From Strigamia acuminata (taxonomy: Eukaryota > Arthropoda > Chilopoda > Geophilomorpha > Linotaeniidae), in contig OX442315.1 of assembly GCA_949358305.1 (NCBI GenBank), positions 1,922,001 through 1,986,000 on the forward strand: a stretch of DNA of 64,000 bases, written 5' to 3'. The translations under genes were made by a program, and so were the position numbers. The first letter of the stretch is position 1, and the number at the start of each line of letters is the position of its first letter. Below the pieces are notes generated by a model. That model had not been told where the DNA came from. It searched no databases and saw only the letters and a list, made by a program, of their open reading frames with translations. Below are positions 39,609 to 49,220 of this stretch, piece by piece.

Positions 39609-39734
39609 ATGATAAGGGTTGGAGACTCCAAGTCAATCAAAATCTTTGATACCCTCGAAATCAATGTAAATGATGATTGTGGTGAGAAATATTTTCACGT
39701 ATTTGGTGATGTGTGGCTTTTAGAGTATCTATAA
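39609..39734 (+). CDS. Possible 41-residue viral protein
   Basis: A short frame (MIRVGDSKSIKIFDTLEI...) converges on the RNR gene with its stop 15 bases from the RNR stop. A T-run then AAATT precedes it, resembling the viral promoter-like motif. The sequence is not low-complexity, but at this length chance cannot be excluded. Confidence 0.3.
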   Translation: MIRVGDSKSIKIFDTLEINVNDDCGEKYFHVFGDVWLLEYL

Positions 39735-39748
39735 TCTACCGATCTTAT

Positions 39749-42067
39749 TTATGAGCACGAATTACACACAACCGGATCAGAAACAATGATTTCACTTGCA
39801 ACTTTTTCATGTTGGCCTCCAGATGATGTGGGGAGCGTGAATGCTGTACATTTTACTTCCGGATTTGTTCGCAAATAATACATTCCTGTTTTCAAATTCT
39901 TGCTCCAGGAATAAAAATGAATATTAGTTAAAGTATTGGAAGATGGATTAGCTATATGTATATTTAACGATTGACTTTGGTCTACGTATGGAGCCCTATC
40001 TGCAGCCATGTCAATGATAACCTTATGTGGAATTTCCCACACAGTTTTAAAGATAGATTTGATTGTTTCTGGGATATATTCTATATTTTGTATTGAACCT
40101 CCATGTTGTAGGATATCATTTACTGTGTTTTTATTCCACAAATTTTTATTCGCTAACATTTTGACGAGGTGGCGGTTCACAATTTTAAATTCGCCTACTT
40201 GCGTTCTTCTCAAGTATAAATTGGCAGTATAAGGTTCTATTGACTCATTGTTACCCAGCACTTGGGATGTGGTCGCAGTTGGCATTACAGTAATTAATAA
40301 ACTATTTATTATTCCGTGTAATTTGATGTCCTCCCTTATGTCTGACCACGTATTGTCGTCAAACATACTGTCTAAGTTTTCCCATTGATCATGGTGTAAG
40401 ATTCCATCGTAATACTTGGATCGATGGAAGTTCACAAAGGGTGATTGTTTACCGGCAATTTTACAGCTTTCCGCAATTGCAGAGGAATACATTGTTTCAA
40501 AAATATTTTTGTTTAATGTTTTAGCTAATTCACTTTCAAATGGTATTTCCAGCTCTGCAAATACATCAGCCAAACCCTGTACACCTATTCCAATAGGTCG
40601 ATTGTCCATATTAGAATTGTATGCTTCCTTGAATAAATATTTGTTTTTATCTATTACTTTGTTTAAATTTCTAGTGACTAATTTCGTGATTTCAGAAAGC
40701 TTCTGATAGTCAAATTTCCCATTAATTATACATCTAGGTAAAGATATCGAAGCCAAATTGCACATTGCTATGGAATTAAACGATGAGTATTCTATAATTT
40801 CCGTGCACAGATTCGAATTTCGTATGACACCCAAATAACTTTGCATGTTAAATTTGTTACATGTGTCTTTGTACAACATATATGGCCCACCAGTTTCTAT
40901 CTGCGACGTTATTATTGATCTCCAAATATCACGAGCTCTAATTGTTTCATACACATATTTATTATTGATTTCCATCGCCTCGTATAATTCTTCAAATTGT
41001 GATCCGTAAGATTTACTGAGTTTTATGACTCGTTTGTTACGTGGATCAAATAGTGTCCACATTTCATCATGAAATACTCTTTTCATAAAAAGATCAGGCA
41101 CCCATAATCCGTAAAAGATATCACGTGCTCGTAATTCGTCCTTCCCCGTTTGTCTCTTGAACTGCAAAAATTCCATTATGTTTGCGTGCCATGGTTCGAT
41201 ATAAATAGCGATACCACCTGCACGTTTCCGCGTACACGAGTTTCCAAGATTCAAACATTCGTTTGCTATTTTGACGCAACTTATAAATTTGTCGCTTGGA
41301 ATATTGTTAAAATTTATCCCTATTCCACCAGTTCGTCTATTTATTTCTATGCATTGTGTCATGGTTTTCATAAAATTACCTACAGAAAAAGGTGGAATAC
41401 TCAAAAGAAAACAGCTAGACAGCTGTGAGGTTATCGTTCCTGAATTACTCATAGTGGGCGAGCCGTGTATATAATTTTTTTTTGATAAAGAATCATAAGT
41501 TTCTATTAACGCGTCATAATTGTCGTAATGGAGAAACAGGGCCACTCTCATAAACATGTACTGAGGTCTTTCCATTATCTTGCCTTGAATTCTCAATAAA
41601 TACAACTGTTTCATTGTCTCCAATCCAAAATACGTAAAGTCATAATCTCTGCTGTGATCAATAATTTTAGACAGATCACCATACTTCGAATTTATTTCAT
41701 GCAACTTGACACCCATTGTTTCATCGATAATTTTAGCATTTATTAATTCTTGCATGGTGTCACTGAACGACTCAGATGTATACTTGTGTAATTTTGTAAT
41801 TGCGACTCGCACAGAGAGCTTGTCATAATCTGGATGATCATCCATAAAGTAAGATAATTTTCTTGCCATTGCATCATCTAAATCGCTAGACGGTTGATTG
41901 TTGTAAACATCATGGCTTATCAAATGTACCATTTTTTTTACGTCAATAAACGGAGTGTCTAACTTCTTACACTGTTTTTCTATTCGTTTAAATATTTTAG
42001 CCAGGCTGAATGCTTCTTTTCGACCATCCCTTTTTAATATACTTGCATTTAGTTCTTTGCCGTCCAT
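39749..42067 (-). CDS. rnr1: Ribonucleoside-diphosphate reductase large subunit, class I
   Basis: 772 residues, full length for the family and intronless. N-terminal ATP cone (ILKRDGRKEAFSLAKI). Catalytic cysteines are present: C219 (SQLSSCFLL), the radical Cys C421 in the NLCTEI motif, and C436 (AMCNLASISL). The radical-transfer tyrosines (GMYYLRT, about 727) and the C-terminal redox pair (CNSCS, C768/C771) are kept. It reduces NDPs to dNDPs together with a small subunit, which is not in the window. Large DNA viruses including nudivirus relatives often carry it. The neighbours are repeats and a host-like gene, so viral origin is inferred from AT-rich composition and absence of introns; a host retrocopy is possible. 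Confidence 0.93.
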   Translation of the reverse strand: MDGKELNASILKRDGRKEAFSLAKIFKRIEKQCKKLDTPFIDVKKMVHLISHDVYNNQPSSDLDDAMARKLSYFMDDHPDYDKLSVRVAITKLHKYTSESFSDTMQELINAKIIDETMGVKLHEINSKYGDLSKIIDHSRDYDFTYFGLETMKQLYLLRIQGKIMERPQYMFMRVALFLHYDNYDALIETYDSLSKKNYIHGSPTMSNSGTITSQLSSCFLLSIPPFSVGNFMKTMTQCIEINRRTGGIGINFNNIPSDKFISCVKIANECLNLGNSCTRKRAGGIAIYIEPWHANIMEFLQFKRQTGKDELRARDIFYGLWVPDLFMKRVFHDEMWTLFDPRNKRVIKLSKSYGSQFEELYEAMEINNKYVYETIRARDIWRSIITSQIETGGPYMLYKDTCNKFNMQSYLGVIRNSNLCTEIIEYSSFNSIAMCNLASISLPRCIINGKFDYQKLSEITKLVTRNLNKVIDKNKYLFKEAYNSNMDNRPIGIGVQGLADVFAELEIPFESELAKTLNKNIFETMYSSAIAESCKIAGKQSPFVNFHRSKYYDGILHHDQWENLDSMFDDNTWSDIREDIKLHGIINSLLITVMPTATTSQVLGNNESIEPYTANLYLRRTQVGEFKIVNRHLVKMLANKNLWNKNTVNDILQHGGSIQNIEYIPETIKSIFKTVWEIPHKVIIDMAADRAPYVDQSQSLNIHIANPSSNTLTNIHFYSWSKNLKTGMYYLRTNPEVKCTAFTLPTSSGGQHEKVASEIIVSDPVVCNSCS

Positions 42068-42503
42068 ACTTTTAAATTTAACTTATACGAGGTATATTTA
42101 GTGAAAAAAACTGTAGATAAAAGATTTTTGTGATTAAAAAATAACGTTGCTTTTAGTTATATAGCGATCTGTTATGTAATAATTTTTTTAGCAGATAATT
42201 AATTTATTTCATTTCAAATGTTAATAAATTATTATTTTCTTTTTAAATTTGAAATGAAATAAAAATAAAAATTTAAACATGTTTTTAATTACAGACAAGT
42301 GAGATCATAGTTTCACAAATTTTTTTTCTTTTTTTTCTTAAAAAGAAATTCATTTAGATTTGCATTCAATTTGTATGGATTTTTGAATGTTCTTTTTAAA
42401 AATATAAAATAATTAAAGTAGAGGTTCAAATTGTATAAATAGGACGATCTGACTTTTAGTTCACAAGCTTTGGCTGATCTGCGTTCACACAGATATTCTT
42501 GAT
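42068..42503. other. Intergenic with host-type promoter
   Basis: AT-rich; holds the upstream regions of RNR (minus) and of the zinc protein (plus). A TATA box is listed separately. Confidence 0.4.
42434..42442 (+). promoter_or_regulatory. TATA box of the 42504 gene
   Basis: TATAAATAG about 70 bases before the ATG, followed by a plausible initiator region (TTAGTTCACA). Confidence 0.5.
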
Positions 42504-42950
42504 ATGGCCACTACATCCATTCTAGAAAATACACAAACTGAAAATGAAGGTGAAGTTGAAAGAGACTTGCTGGAAATTGAGCCCATGGATTTAATAGCAC
42601 AAACATACAAAAAACTTGGAAGGAATCCAGATGATACGGAAATTCCTTGTTACGTATGTAAAGGATATACGTATATGATATCACCTGCAGAAGGAGAATA
42701 TTGCATTTTTTGCGATAATTGTAAAGCCGAAGGAGTAGTAAAGAAGAATAAGCCACAAGATCCAAATATTTTCGACAAATGTCTTCTAACTGTAGAAGTC
42801 AAACGTTGTCCAAGACAAATCCAGGCGAAGACAGGAGATGACATGATATTTGAAATGGAATCAGGCGACAGTAGTCAGAGCACTAGCGAAGATGTTGATC
42901 CGATGTCACCACCACCAAAACAGAAAAATGTAAGCAGATCATTATATTGA
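42504..42950 (+). CDS. Small zinc-ribbon protein, host-type
   Basis: 148 residues. Acidic N-terminus, then a C4 zinc ribbon (EIPCYVC ... CIFCDNC, about residues 50-78), a basic linker and a Ser/Asp-rich tail (ESGDSSQSTSEDVDP). A consensus donor (AAT|GTAAGC at 42929) lies just before the stop, so the last residues may instead be intronic and the real protein longer. It has a TATA promoter. A decayed relative lies near 3291-3630. No function known; zinc-ribbon proteins often bind nucleic acid or protein. Confidence 0.55.
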   Translation: MATTSILENTQTENEGEVERDLLEIEPMDLIAQTYKKLGRNPDDTEIPCYVCKGYTYMISPAEGEYCIFCDNCKAEGVVKKNKPQDPNIFDKCLLTVEVKRCPRQIQAKTGDDMIFEMESGDSSQSTSEDVDPMSPPPKQKNVSRSLY

Positions 42951-43095
42951 CTTTTTATTTACACTATCATCTACTATCATCTATCTTTTAGATGATACTA
43001 AAAGAGAGCAGTGATATACGACTGATTGACCACGGAGACGACTGATTGACCACTGTCCATATTTTGTCAACATTATTTCCTTTTTTCTAGATTAT

Positions 43096-43315
43096 TATTA
43101 AGGTTTTTGTTTTGGTTTTTGGTTTGGGTTTTTGGTTTTGGTTTGGGTTTTTGGTTTTGGGTTTGGTTTTGGGTTTGGTTTTGGGTTTGAGTTTTGGGTT
43201 TGGTTTTGGGTTTGGTTTTGGGTTTGGTTTTGGTTTGGGTTTTGGTTTGGTTTTGGTTTGGGTTTTGGGTTTTGGGTTTTGGTTTTGGGTTTTGGGTTTT
43301 TGGGTTTTGGTACTG
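43096..43315. repeat. G/T-rich array of GGTTTT/GGGTTT units
   Basis: About 220 bases of irregular TTTTGG and TTTGGG words with no A or C on the plus strand apart from rare exceptions. Resembles degenerate telomere-like or simple-sequence DNA, with G-quadruplex potential on the plus strand. Confidence 0.9.
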
Positions 43316-43517
43316 CTTTGAATATATACACATACACCGTGTATCTTCCATTAGCACCCCGTGAGCTATATGCACCAAAAAATTTGTCCGCGCGCTAATC
43401 GAGCACTAACCGACGGAGCGGGTTATTTACACGTTCAAAAAACACAGCACTGGCCAATTGGCTGATGCTGAGTTTTTTCAACGTATATGAACAAAAAACT
43501 GCAACAGGGTGACAAAT

Positions 43518-43571
43518 AAAACGTTTCCATACGTTTCGGTACTTTACGCCGAAACGTATGCAAAACGTTTT
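43518..43571. repeat. 22-bp-arm hairpin
   Basis: AAAACGTTTCCATACGTTTC and its near-perfect complement are separated by about nine bases. The CGTATGCAAAAC word recurs in the larger palindrome near 58.6 kb. Confidence 0.75.
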
Positions 43572-44636
43572 GCCCCGCGCGTTGTTCGAGGTCCGCGCGC
43601 TATATGCATCGGCGATTTTTTCTCAACCTCGTTAATCGTGGTCCGCGTGCAAATAGAGACCCGCGGACAAATGGAAGATATACGGTATACTTACACTTAT
43701 ACACTTATATATACACTTATAATACACTATTAAACTGGGTATAAGGGTAGTAGTTATTATAAATCCTACTTTTATTTGATGATTGCTTAAGTGAAACTTC
43801 TTTAGATGTATTGTATACAACATACAAAGAAACATTATATCGGATTGTATAACTACTTGATTGCCAATGATATAAATACATTGGTATTTGTTAACTTCAA
43901 AAAATCATGTACCATTAAAAAAATAAAAAAAAAGAGGAACTTTTGGCTACTATTCATTTTTAAATAGATTTCAAAACCTTAATTATCAGAAATCTAGTCA
44001 ATCATATTTAAACGTTGAATGACGACTAGAAATTTTCAAAAATCTAACTGTTGCACATGCGCAATTTGAAGCAGCATTCGTATCAACTTTCTATTTAGTA
44101 ATTTCAAATGTTTGATTAACTTTATGTTTTGGAAATTAAGAAAATCAGCAAAAATTTAAGAAATCAAAGTACAATAATTTATTAATTTTTAATTTTTATT
44201 AAACCACAACCACAACCACTTACAAGGATGACATAAAATTAACGAGTAAGTTGAATTCTATTTTGAATAAAAATAGAAAAGTTTTTAAACGGCCGCCATT
44301 TTGTCCATTCTACCCTTTGACCATAATAGTAGAAGGGAAGTAGCGAAACTCCCTACTTCGGGTGTTGCTCCGCATGATGGCGCCACTGTCTTTAGGGCTG
44401 GACTCGACATGGCATACGCCTGACACATTTGAGTGCATCAAATACATTTTGATAGTAAGCAACAGTTACATTATCGCTTTTTGCTTAGAAACTCAGAAAA
44501 ACAATCTGAGAATTTATTAATAAAAAAAGGTTTGTTTAATAACTTTTAATGTTTATGATGCTACGGTGTTTGATTACTTTAATTATTAATTTTAGAGGAA
44601 TTGGTTTTGTCTTAAATGTTTTACACAAGTAAATAA

Positions 44637-44694
44637 ATAAAAACACAATTTCAATGAACAAAACGCATTTTGTTTATTGAAATTGTGTTTTTAT
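44637..44694. repeat. 27-bp-arm hairpin
   Basis: ATAAAAACACAATTTCAATG... pairs with its complement across a four-base loop with one mismatch. Probable MITE or hairpin element. Confidence 0.8.
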
Positions 44695-44893
44695 TTAAAA
44701 ATCATCATAATTTACACACCTAGCTATCTGTATTCACTGAATTACCGACACGAATAATAGAATTTAATAATTTATTGCTGAAAATGTAAACTGCTGATGG
44801 GAATTACTGTGGAGCAATCAATTGCAATAAAGTGAATTCAAAAGAAAATAAAACCCAACAAATCAAAACCAAATAAGACTACACATTTATTTA

Positions 44894-45799
44894 TTAAACA
44901 ATTTTTTTCATTAAATCCATGACTACAACTGCCATCACTAACACGATGACGACCACGACCTGCGCGAGACTGAACACCGAAACGGCGACGGTCACGACTA
45001 CGACCAGCTCGAGTCTAAATACTAGCAGCGTAACTACGAGTAGCACGAGAACTGCCACAATAACTGCCCCGAGAATTGGAACCGAATTCCTCCAGTTCGA
45101 GCCTGAATACTGATACGACCACGAGAATCCGTGCGAATACTGCCCGGGAAAGAGAATTGACAACATGCTGATAAATGCCGTGACAACTAGCATCATAATT
45201 GCCTTGAAAATTGACAACATGCCGGCAAATGCCGCGAGAATTAGCGTCATAACTCTCACGAAAACTGGCACCATAACTCTCACGAATGCCACGAAAACTG
45301 GCACCATAACTCTCACGAATGCCATGAGAACTAGCACCATAACTACGAGAACTGCCACCATGTCTGCCCCGAGAATTGGCACTGAATTCCCCAAGCTCGA
45401 GTCTGAATACAGATACCCGTGATACGACCACGAGAATCCGTGCGAATAGAATACTGCTCGGGCGAGAGAATTGAAAATTCGCTGATAAATGCCGCAAGAA
45501 CTAGCATCGTAACTCCCACGAGAATTGACAACATGCCGGTAAAAGCCGTGAGAACTAGCATCATAATTGCCCCGAGAATTGACAACATGCCGGCAACATG
45601 CCGGCAACATGCTGGCACCATAACTCCCACGAAAACTGGCACCATAACTCCCACGAAAATTGGCACCAAGACTGCCACGAGAACTGGCATCATGAATACT
45701 ACAAGAACTGTCACAATCGTTGCCACGAGAATTGCCATTTGGTGCGGTCGTCCAAGCTGGAATGCCCTTTTCTCTGTAGAATTGTTTTTCATTTTTCAT
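44894..45799 (-). pseudogene. Degenerate repeat-encoded frame (SRGSYDASS-type)
   Basis: On the minus strand, short motifs such as NSRGSYDASS, FRGSYGAS and YRHVVNSRG recur but move between frames, with internal frameshifts near 45340-45500. A ~300-base segment is present twice (about 45045-45200 and 45350-45520). I see no known domain. It is either a decayed repetitive protein gene or a satellite with accidental frames; the consistency of the peptide motifs across frame changes slightly favours a decayed gene. Confidence 0.4.
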
Positions 45800-46174
45800 T
45801 TTATTAAATTTTAATTATTCTTTATCTATATTTTAATTTAATTTTTAAAAGGCTTCATGCAAGTAAATAAAACACAATACAATGATACAATTCGTTTGTT
45901 ATTTGTTTTTTTTTTACTTACAGCTTCAAATTACAGCTTCAAACTTTATTTTCTAAACACCAGATGTGAATTTAATTGCGATAGTGCGTGCTAAAAATAA
46001 TTATTTACTACCTGGACAAGTCAATTAAAATGGAATTCTTCATTTTTCTCAAAGACAATTTTAAAGGCGTAGGGAAGTAGCTCGAAGGGCGGAAATTGAG
46101 GAGTATTAAATTACTAAAAATGCTGACATCTGATAGAGATAAAAACATAACAGCTGATTTAACAGTGCTGGCAA
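45800..46174. other. Intergenic sequence
   Basis: AT-rich; boundary between the repeat region and the next viral island. No gene seen. Confidence 0.4.
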
Positions 46175-47344
46175 TTAAAAGTAGGTAGCGTTCTTATGTG
46201 CATTTATATTTAATTGTTCGAAGTCTTTGAATTTTATTTCAGCATCCCCAACTAATATTTCTTCATTATATATATCTTTCGTTGCCACCAAACCTACACT
46301 TGAAACCCATTGCACATTGTACTTATATTCACGAAATGTTTTGGGTGGTTCATCGTCTTGTAATATTTTATTCGGTATACAATGAGATATAATACGTTTT
46401 CCAGTAATTTCTTGAACATTTTCAAAATAAGGTTTGTATATAGTTTTTTCTAGCTCATCGATGTTGCTTATCAACGTACAAAAATCAGAAGAAAACAGCT
46501 GCTCAGATCCTCCAATTATCATGGCATTTTTGTCCTTTATAACTGGATGCGTGTTGTAACTAAACACTTTGTTTACAAACTGTTTGTCGTTTCCACCCTT
46601 TCCTTCCTTCTGAATAAACACTGAACTATTAGTACTAGGACGAACAAGCTCTCCTATTAACAACGCTTCAGCTTCATATGTAGACATTAAATCTAGCTCA
46701 TCGATTCCAACATTATAATTTAAAAACTTTTCTATCAAAGATAAATTTATATTTGTATGAAAACTGTATTTGTGGTATAATGCTTTAAAGTATTCATAAA
46801 TAAACGGATTAAAAATGTACTTATCATTTTTTATTTCATACATCGGAATTTTATCAGGATCGTGAAGAAATAAGCTTGCAGAATCAGTCATGAGAAAATC
46901 AAATAATAAATAACCACACGGTATAATGATTGTTGTTGTAGGGAAAACTATTTTTTTTTTGTGAGACAATGACGAATATGCTTGAAGATACGGTCCTTCG
47001 TTCATGTTTAAACTCCTATATTTCTCTATTGAGCAGTAGTTAATCACGGTGTGTTTGAATGTCTGTAACAATCCAAATTTTATAGCAAGACATGCTTTGC
47101 ATACTGAGGGAAAAACAGAAGCTTCATATTTATACTTTTCAAAGATTTCGTTTGAAGATCTCGAAAATGATAACCACTTATGGCTTAGCATACACTTATT
47201 CGAAATTTCTGTGCCAAACTTTAGTGCATTATCTATAGTGACTTCTACTAATGGTTTAAGAGATTTTAGAAAATTATCTTTTTCTGTTTTGGTTGGTGTT
47301 TCCAGCAACTTTTTGTTTCGACGGAAATTACGTGATACTGGCAT
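46175..47344 (-). CDS. Viral paralogous family protein, copy 4 (divergent)
   Basis: 389 residues from the ATG (MPVSRNFRRNKK); a TTG one codon earlier is ignored. The most divergent family member: the first Cys pair is reduced (KCMLSHKWL), but VCKACLAIKFG, NEGPYLQAYSS, IIPCGYLLFDFLM, FNPFIYEYFKALY and SVGLVATKDIYNEEIL line up with the tandem copies at 22-27 kb. A basic N-terminal extension is unique to it. The promoter region is shared with a divergent small membrane-protein gene. Confidence 0.65.
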   Translation of the reverse strand: MPVSRNFRRNKKLLETPTKTEKDNFLKSLKPLVEVTIDNALKFGTEISNKCMLSHKWLSFSRSSNEIFEKYKYEASVFPSVCKACLAIKFGLLQTFKHTVINYCSIEKYRSLNMNEGPYLQAYSSLSHKKKIVFPTTTIIIPCGYLLFDFLMTDSASLFLHDPDKIPMYEIKNDKYIFNPFIYEYFKALYHKYSFHTNINLSLIEKFLNYNVGIDELDLMSTYEAEALLIGELVRPSTNSSVFIQKEGKGGNDKQFVNKVFSYNTHPVIKDKNAMIIGGSEQLFSSDFCTLISNIDELEKTIYKPYFENVQEITGKRIISHCIPNKILQDDEPPKTFREYKYNVQWVSSVGLVATKDIYNEEILVGDAEIKFKDFEQLNINAHKNATYF

Positions 47345-47350
47345 CAAAAG

Positions 47351-47369
47351 TTTTTTTTTTAAAAAAAAT
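47351..47369. promoter_or_regulatory. T11-A8 motif in a divergent promoter
   Basis: Lies between the start of copy 4 and the divergent small gene at 47402, six bases from the copy-4 ATG. The A/T-run junction is symmetrical, so it could serve both genes. Confidence 0.4.
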
Positions 47370-47401
47370 AACTTATATTGTTTTTATAATTGACTGTTTA
47401 G

Positions 47402-47701
47402 ATGGATCAAAAAATATCAAATTCGAAACGCCAGTGGATTCAATCACGGGATATATATAAAACATACAGCAATGATATTAGTGAATATTCTAACATTGTA
47501 GCAAAATGTTCGGAAAGCAATATACACAATTGGGACTGTATAAAACACCATTTCGATGTTCTAGCAGAAATGCGACATAATCTGCAAGTGGAACCACCAA
47601 GTAATTTAAAAAACTACGACAAAAACAAATTTTTTCAGTATATTGTATATTTATTAATTTCAACGATTGGATTTACGTTTGCGGTTCGAAACAACTATTA
47701 A
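47402..47701 (+). CDS. Small tail-anchored protein, viral-type
   Basis: 99 residues, polar N-terminal region and one C-terminal hydrophobic helix (YIVYLLISTIGFTFAV) followed by RNNY. Tail-anchored topology fits a virion or nuclear-membrane protein. No family recognised. Its 3' end overlaps the convergent next gene by 29 bases. Confidence 0.55.
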   Translation: MDQKISNSKRQWIQSRDIYKTYSNDISEYSNIVAKCSESNIHNWDCIKHHFDVLAEMRHNLQVEPPSNLKNYDKNKFFQYIVYLLISTIGFTFAVRNNY

Positions 47702-47945
47702 ATATTTCATAAAGTTTGCTTTTATTTTGCAATTCAAATATATCTTCTATGTATTTATATTTGTTTGTCCAACATTTTCGTAGTCGGTCAGCATAGGCGT
47801 CTTTAAAAATATCCGATTCGAACCAACCTTGAGTATTTCTTAAAATAGAATCATATTGTTTGGAGGTAAACCGTGATTTATAAAACATTATGTGAAAAAT
47901 AACGGTGGAACTCAGGATAACTAGAATAATATTCAGCACGTTCAT
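47673..47945 (-). CDS. Small N-anchored protein, viral-type
   Basis: 90 residues. An N-terminal helix (IILVILSSTVIFHIMF) followed by a Lys/Arg cluster and a soluble domain with two cysteines. Such hydrophobic-then-basic N-termini act as envelope-sorting signals in baculovirus PIF proteins, and the size is near that of small PIFs, but I cannot assign it. Upstream it has TTAAAAAAAATG at the start codon. Confidence 0.55.
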   Translation of the reverse strand: MNVLNIILVILSSTVIFHIMFYKSRFTSKQYDSILRNTQGWFESDIFKDAYADRLRKCWTNKYKYIEDIFELQNKSKLYEIFNSCFEPQT

Positions 47946-48044
47946 TTTTTTTAAGAATTTTTTTAAGCAATTTGCAACGGTTAGAAAATAATGCTCAGAT
48001 TACACTCATTTTTGATTATTTAAAATTACTTGAATTATGTTATT

Positions 48045-48287
48045 TTAACGATCCAAACTTCGTACATTCTGATTTGTCATGTAAATTGTAAGTCCTGCAA
48101 GTATACATATTGCTGATTGCATACCCACTACTCCCCACATTACCTTTGTAAATGTTGGGTTTTCGCCTGCTTTAGTTTCGATAATTGTGACTACGCTATA
48201 TTTCACACATGTAATTACAATTAGCGTTGAAACAGCTAAAAGTAGCATCAATATGCACAGGGCGTAAAATATCATTGCTGACGACAT
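48045..48287 (-). CDS. Small two-pass membrane protein, viral-type
   Basis: 80 residues with two hydrophobic helices (about 5-28 and 47-68) joined by a short polar loop (ETKAGENPTFTK). The hairpin topology and size recall small virion-envelope proteins. No family recognised. Same strand as its neighbours, with a TTAAAAAAA stretch upstream. Confidence 0.55.
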   Translation of the reverse strand: MSSAMIFYALCILMLLLAVSTLIVITCVKYSVVTIIETKAGENPTFTKVMWGVVGMQSAICILAGLTIYMTNQNVRSLDR

Positions 48288-48345
48288 TGTTTTTTATTTC
48301 TTTTTTTAATAAATTAAATTTATACTTTATTGCAAAAAATAACAA

Positions 48346-48921
48346 TTATAATTTTTTTAATATTTGATGATTAATTTTTTTTAAATGTAAATATAAGCTT
48401 TTACAGCGTTTATTACAGGCGTAACATTTAAAATATCCACTTTTAAAATTATATTCTGCAGATGGATTAGTATCGTTGTGAAAAAAACACAATATTCTTA
48501 TCTTGTCCTTTGTCTCGTGTATATTACCATCAGTCCACAGATTTAAAATCTTTCGATTGCAAGATAAAATCTTAATATTACTTTTAGTTGAAGTTGAAAT
48601 AAAAGGCGCAGTTTTTAAAATATGTTGCTCTAATTTGTCTTTAAGAGATACAGCACAAGCAATTTGTGATCCCAGTACTGGCAGTAGTGATTGATCATTA
48701 GCCAAGACATCACTTAAATTTTCTAAAGGTACAAATACAACTTGCGTGTTATTATAATACATCATTAAGCATGTTACATCTGATTTAAACGTATTATTTT
48801 GAACATAACAACAAACAAAATATTTTTCGAACTTTTTATCGTAACAAAAATCTCCTGCAGTAGGTGCAATATCAAATTTCCTGTCCCACTGCCAATAAAA
48901 TGGTGATGGACCAAAATACAT
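48346..48921 (-). CDS. CHC2-type zinc-finger protein, possible primase accessory
   Basis: 191 residues. The C-terminal ~50 residues hold a CHC2-type zinc site: CFFH (C145, H148) with the NDTNPS signature and CYAC (C166, C169), as in DnaG-type primases where it recognises the single-stranded template. The N-terminal part is unassigned. No TOPRIM catalytic domain follows, so this is the finger alone. I infer it may supply template recognition to the D5-like primase encoded at 8.9-11.7 kb. Confidence 0.65.
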   Translation of the reverse strand: MYFGPSPFYWQWDRKFDIAPTAGDFCYDKKFEKYFVCCYVQNNTFKSDVTCLMMYYNNTQVVFVPLENLSDVLANDQSLLPVLGSQIACAVSLKDKLEQHILKTAPFISTSTKSNIKILSCNRKILNLWTDGNIHETKDKIRILCFFHNDTNPSAEYNFKSGYFKCYACNKRCKSLYLHLKKINHQILKKL

Positions 48922-49220
48922 TGCTTAATTATTTAAATCAGTATTACTGTCATTGCTTTTATACAACAGGTGTAAATTAATAAAATTATTGTAGAAACAG
49001 TCTTACAATAATCACTTCATTGGAAGAGTTTATGCAAATACAATTTCATTTTCTTTTAATAACAACTGAAAAAAATTTCAAATAACAAAAAGTTTAATCA
49101 CGTGACCCGATATTTTGATGAAACTCATATAAGCGAATGACTTAATCAAAATATGAAATTTATTTCAGACATCTGTAATTGAAAGGACGTTACACATCAT
49201 CGTAGTTAAACGCATTGAAG
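48922..49220. other. Intergenic sequence
   Basis: Boundary between a viral island and a host-like gene. A CATATAAGC TATA-like word lies about 95 bases before the next ATG. Confidence 0.35.

Larger units (their letters stand above)
42951..44893. other. Intergenic; several simple repeats and hairpins
   Basis: Contains a G/T-rich array, two long hairpins (listed separately) and a GC-rich patch at 43380-43680. No gene seen. Confidence 0.4.

Noticed and set aside
43073-43398. Frames of F/G/W or K/P/N/Q repeats in the G/T-rich array
   Set aside because: Pure products of simple-sequence DNA in all frames, with no flanking coding sequence.
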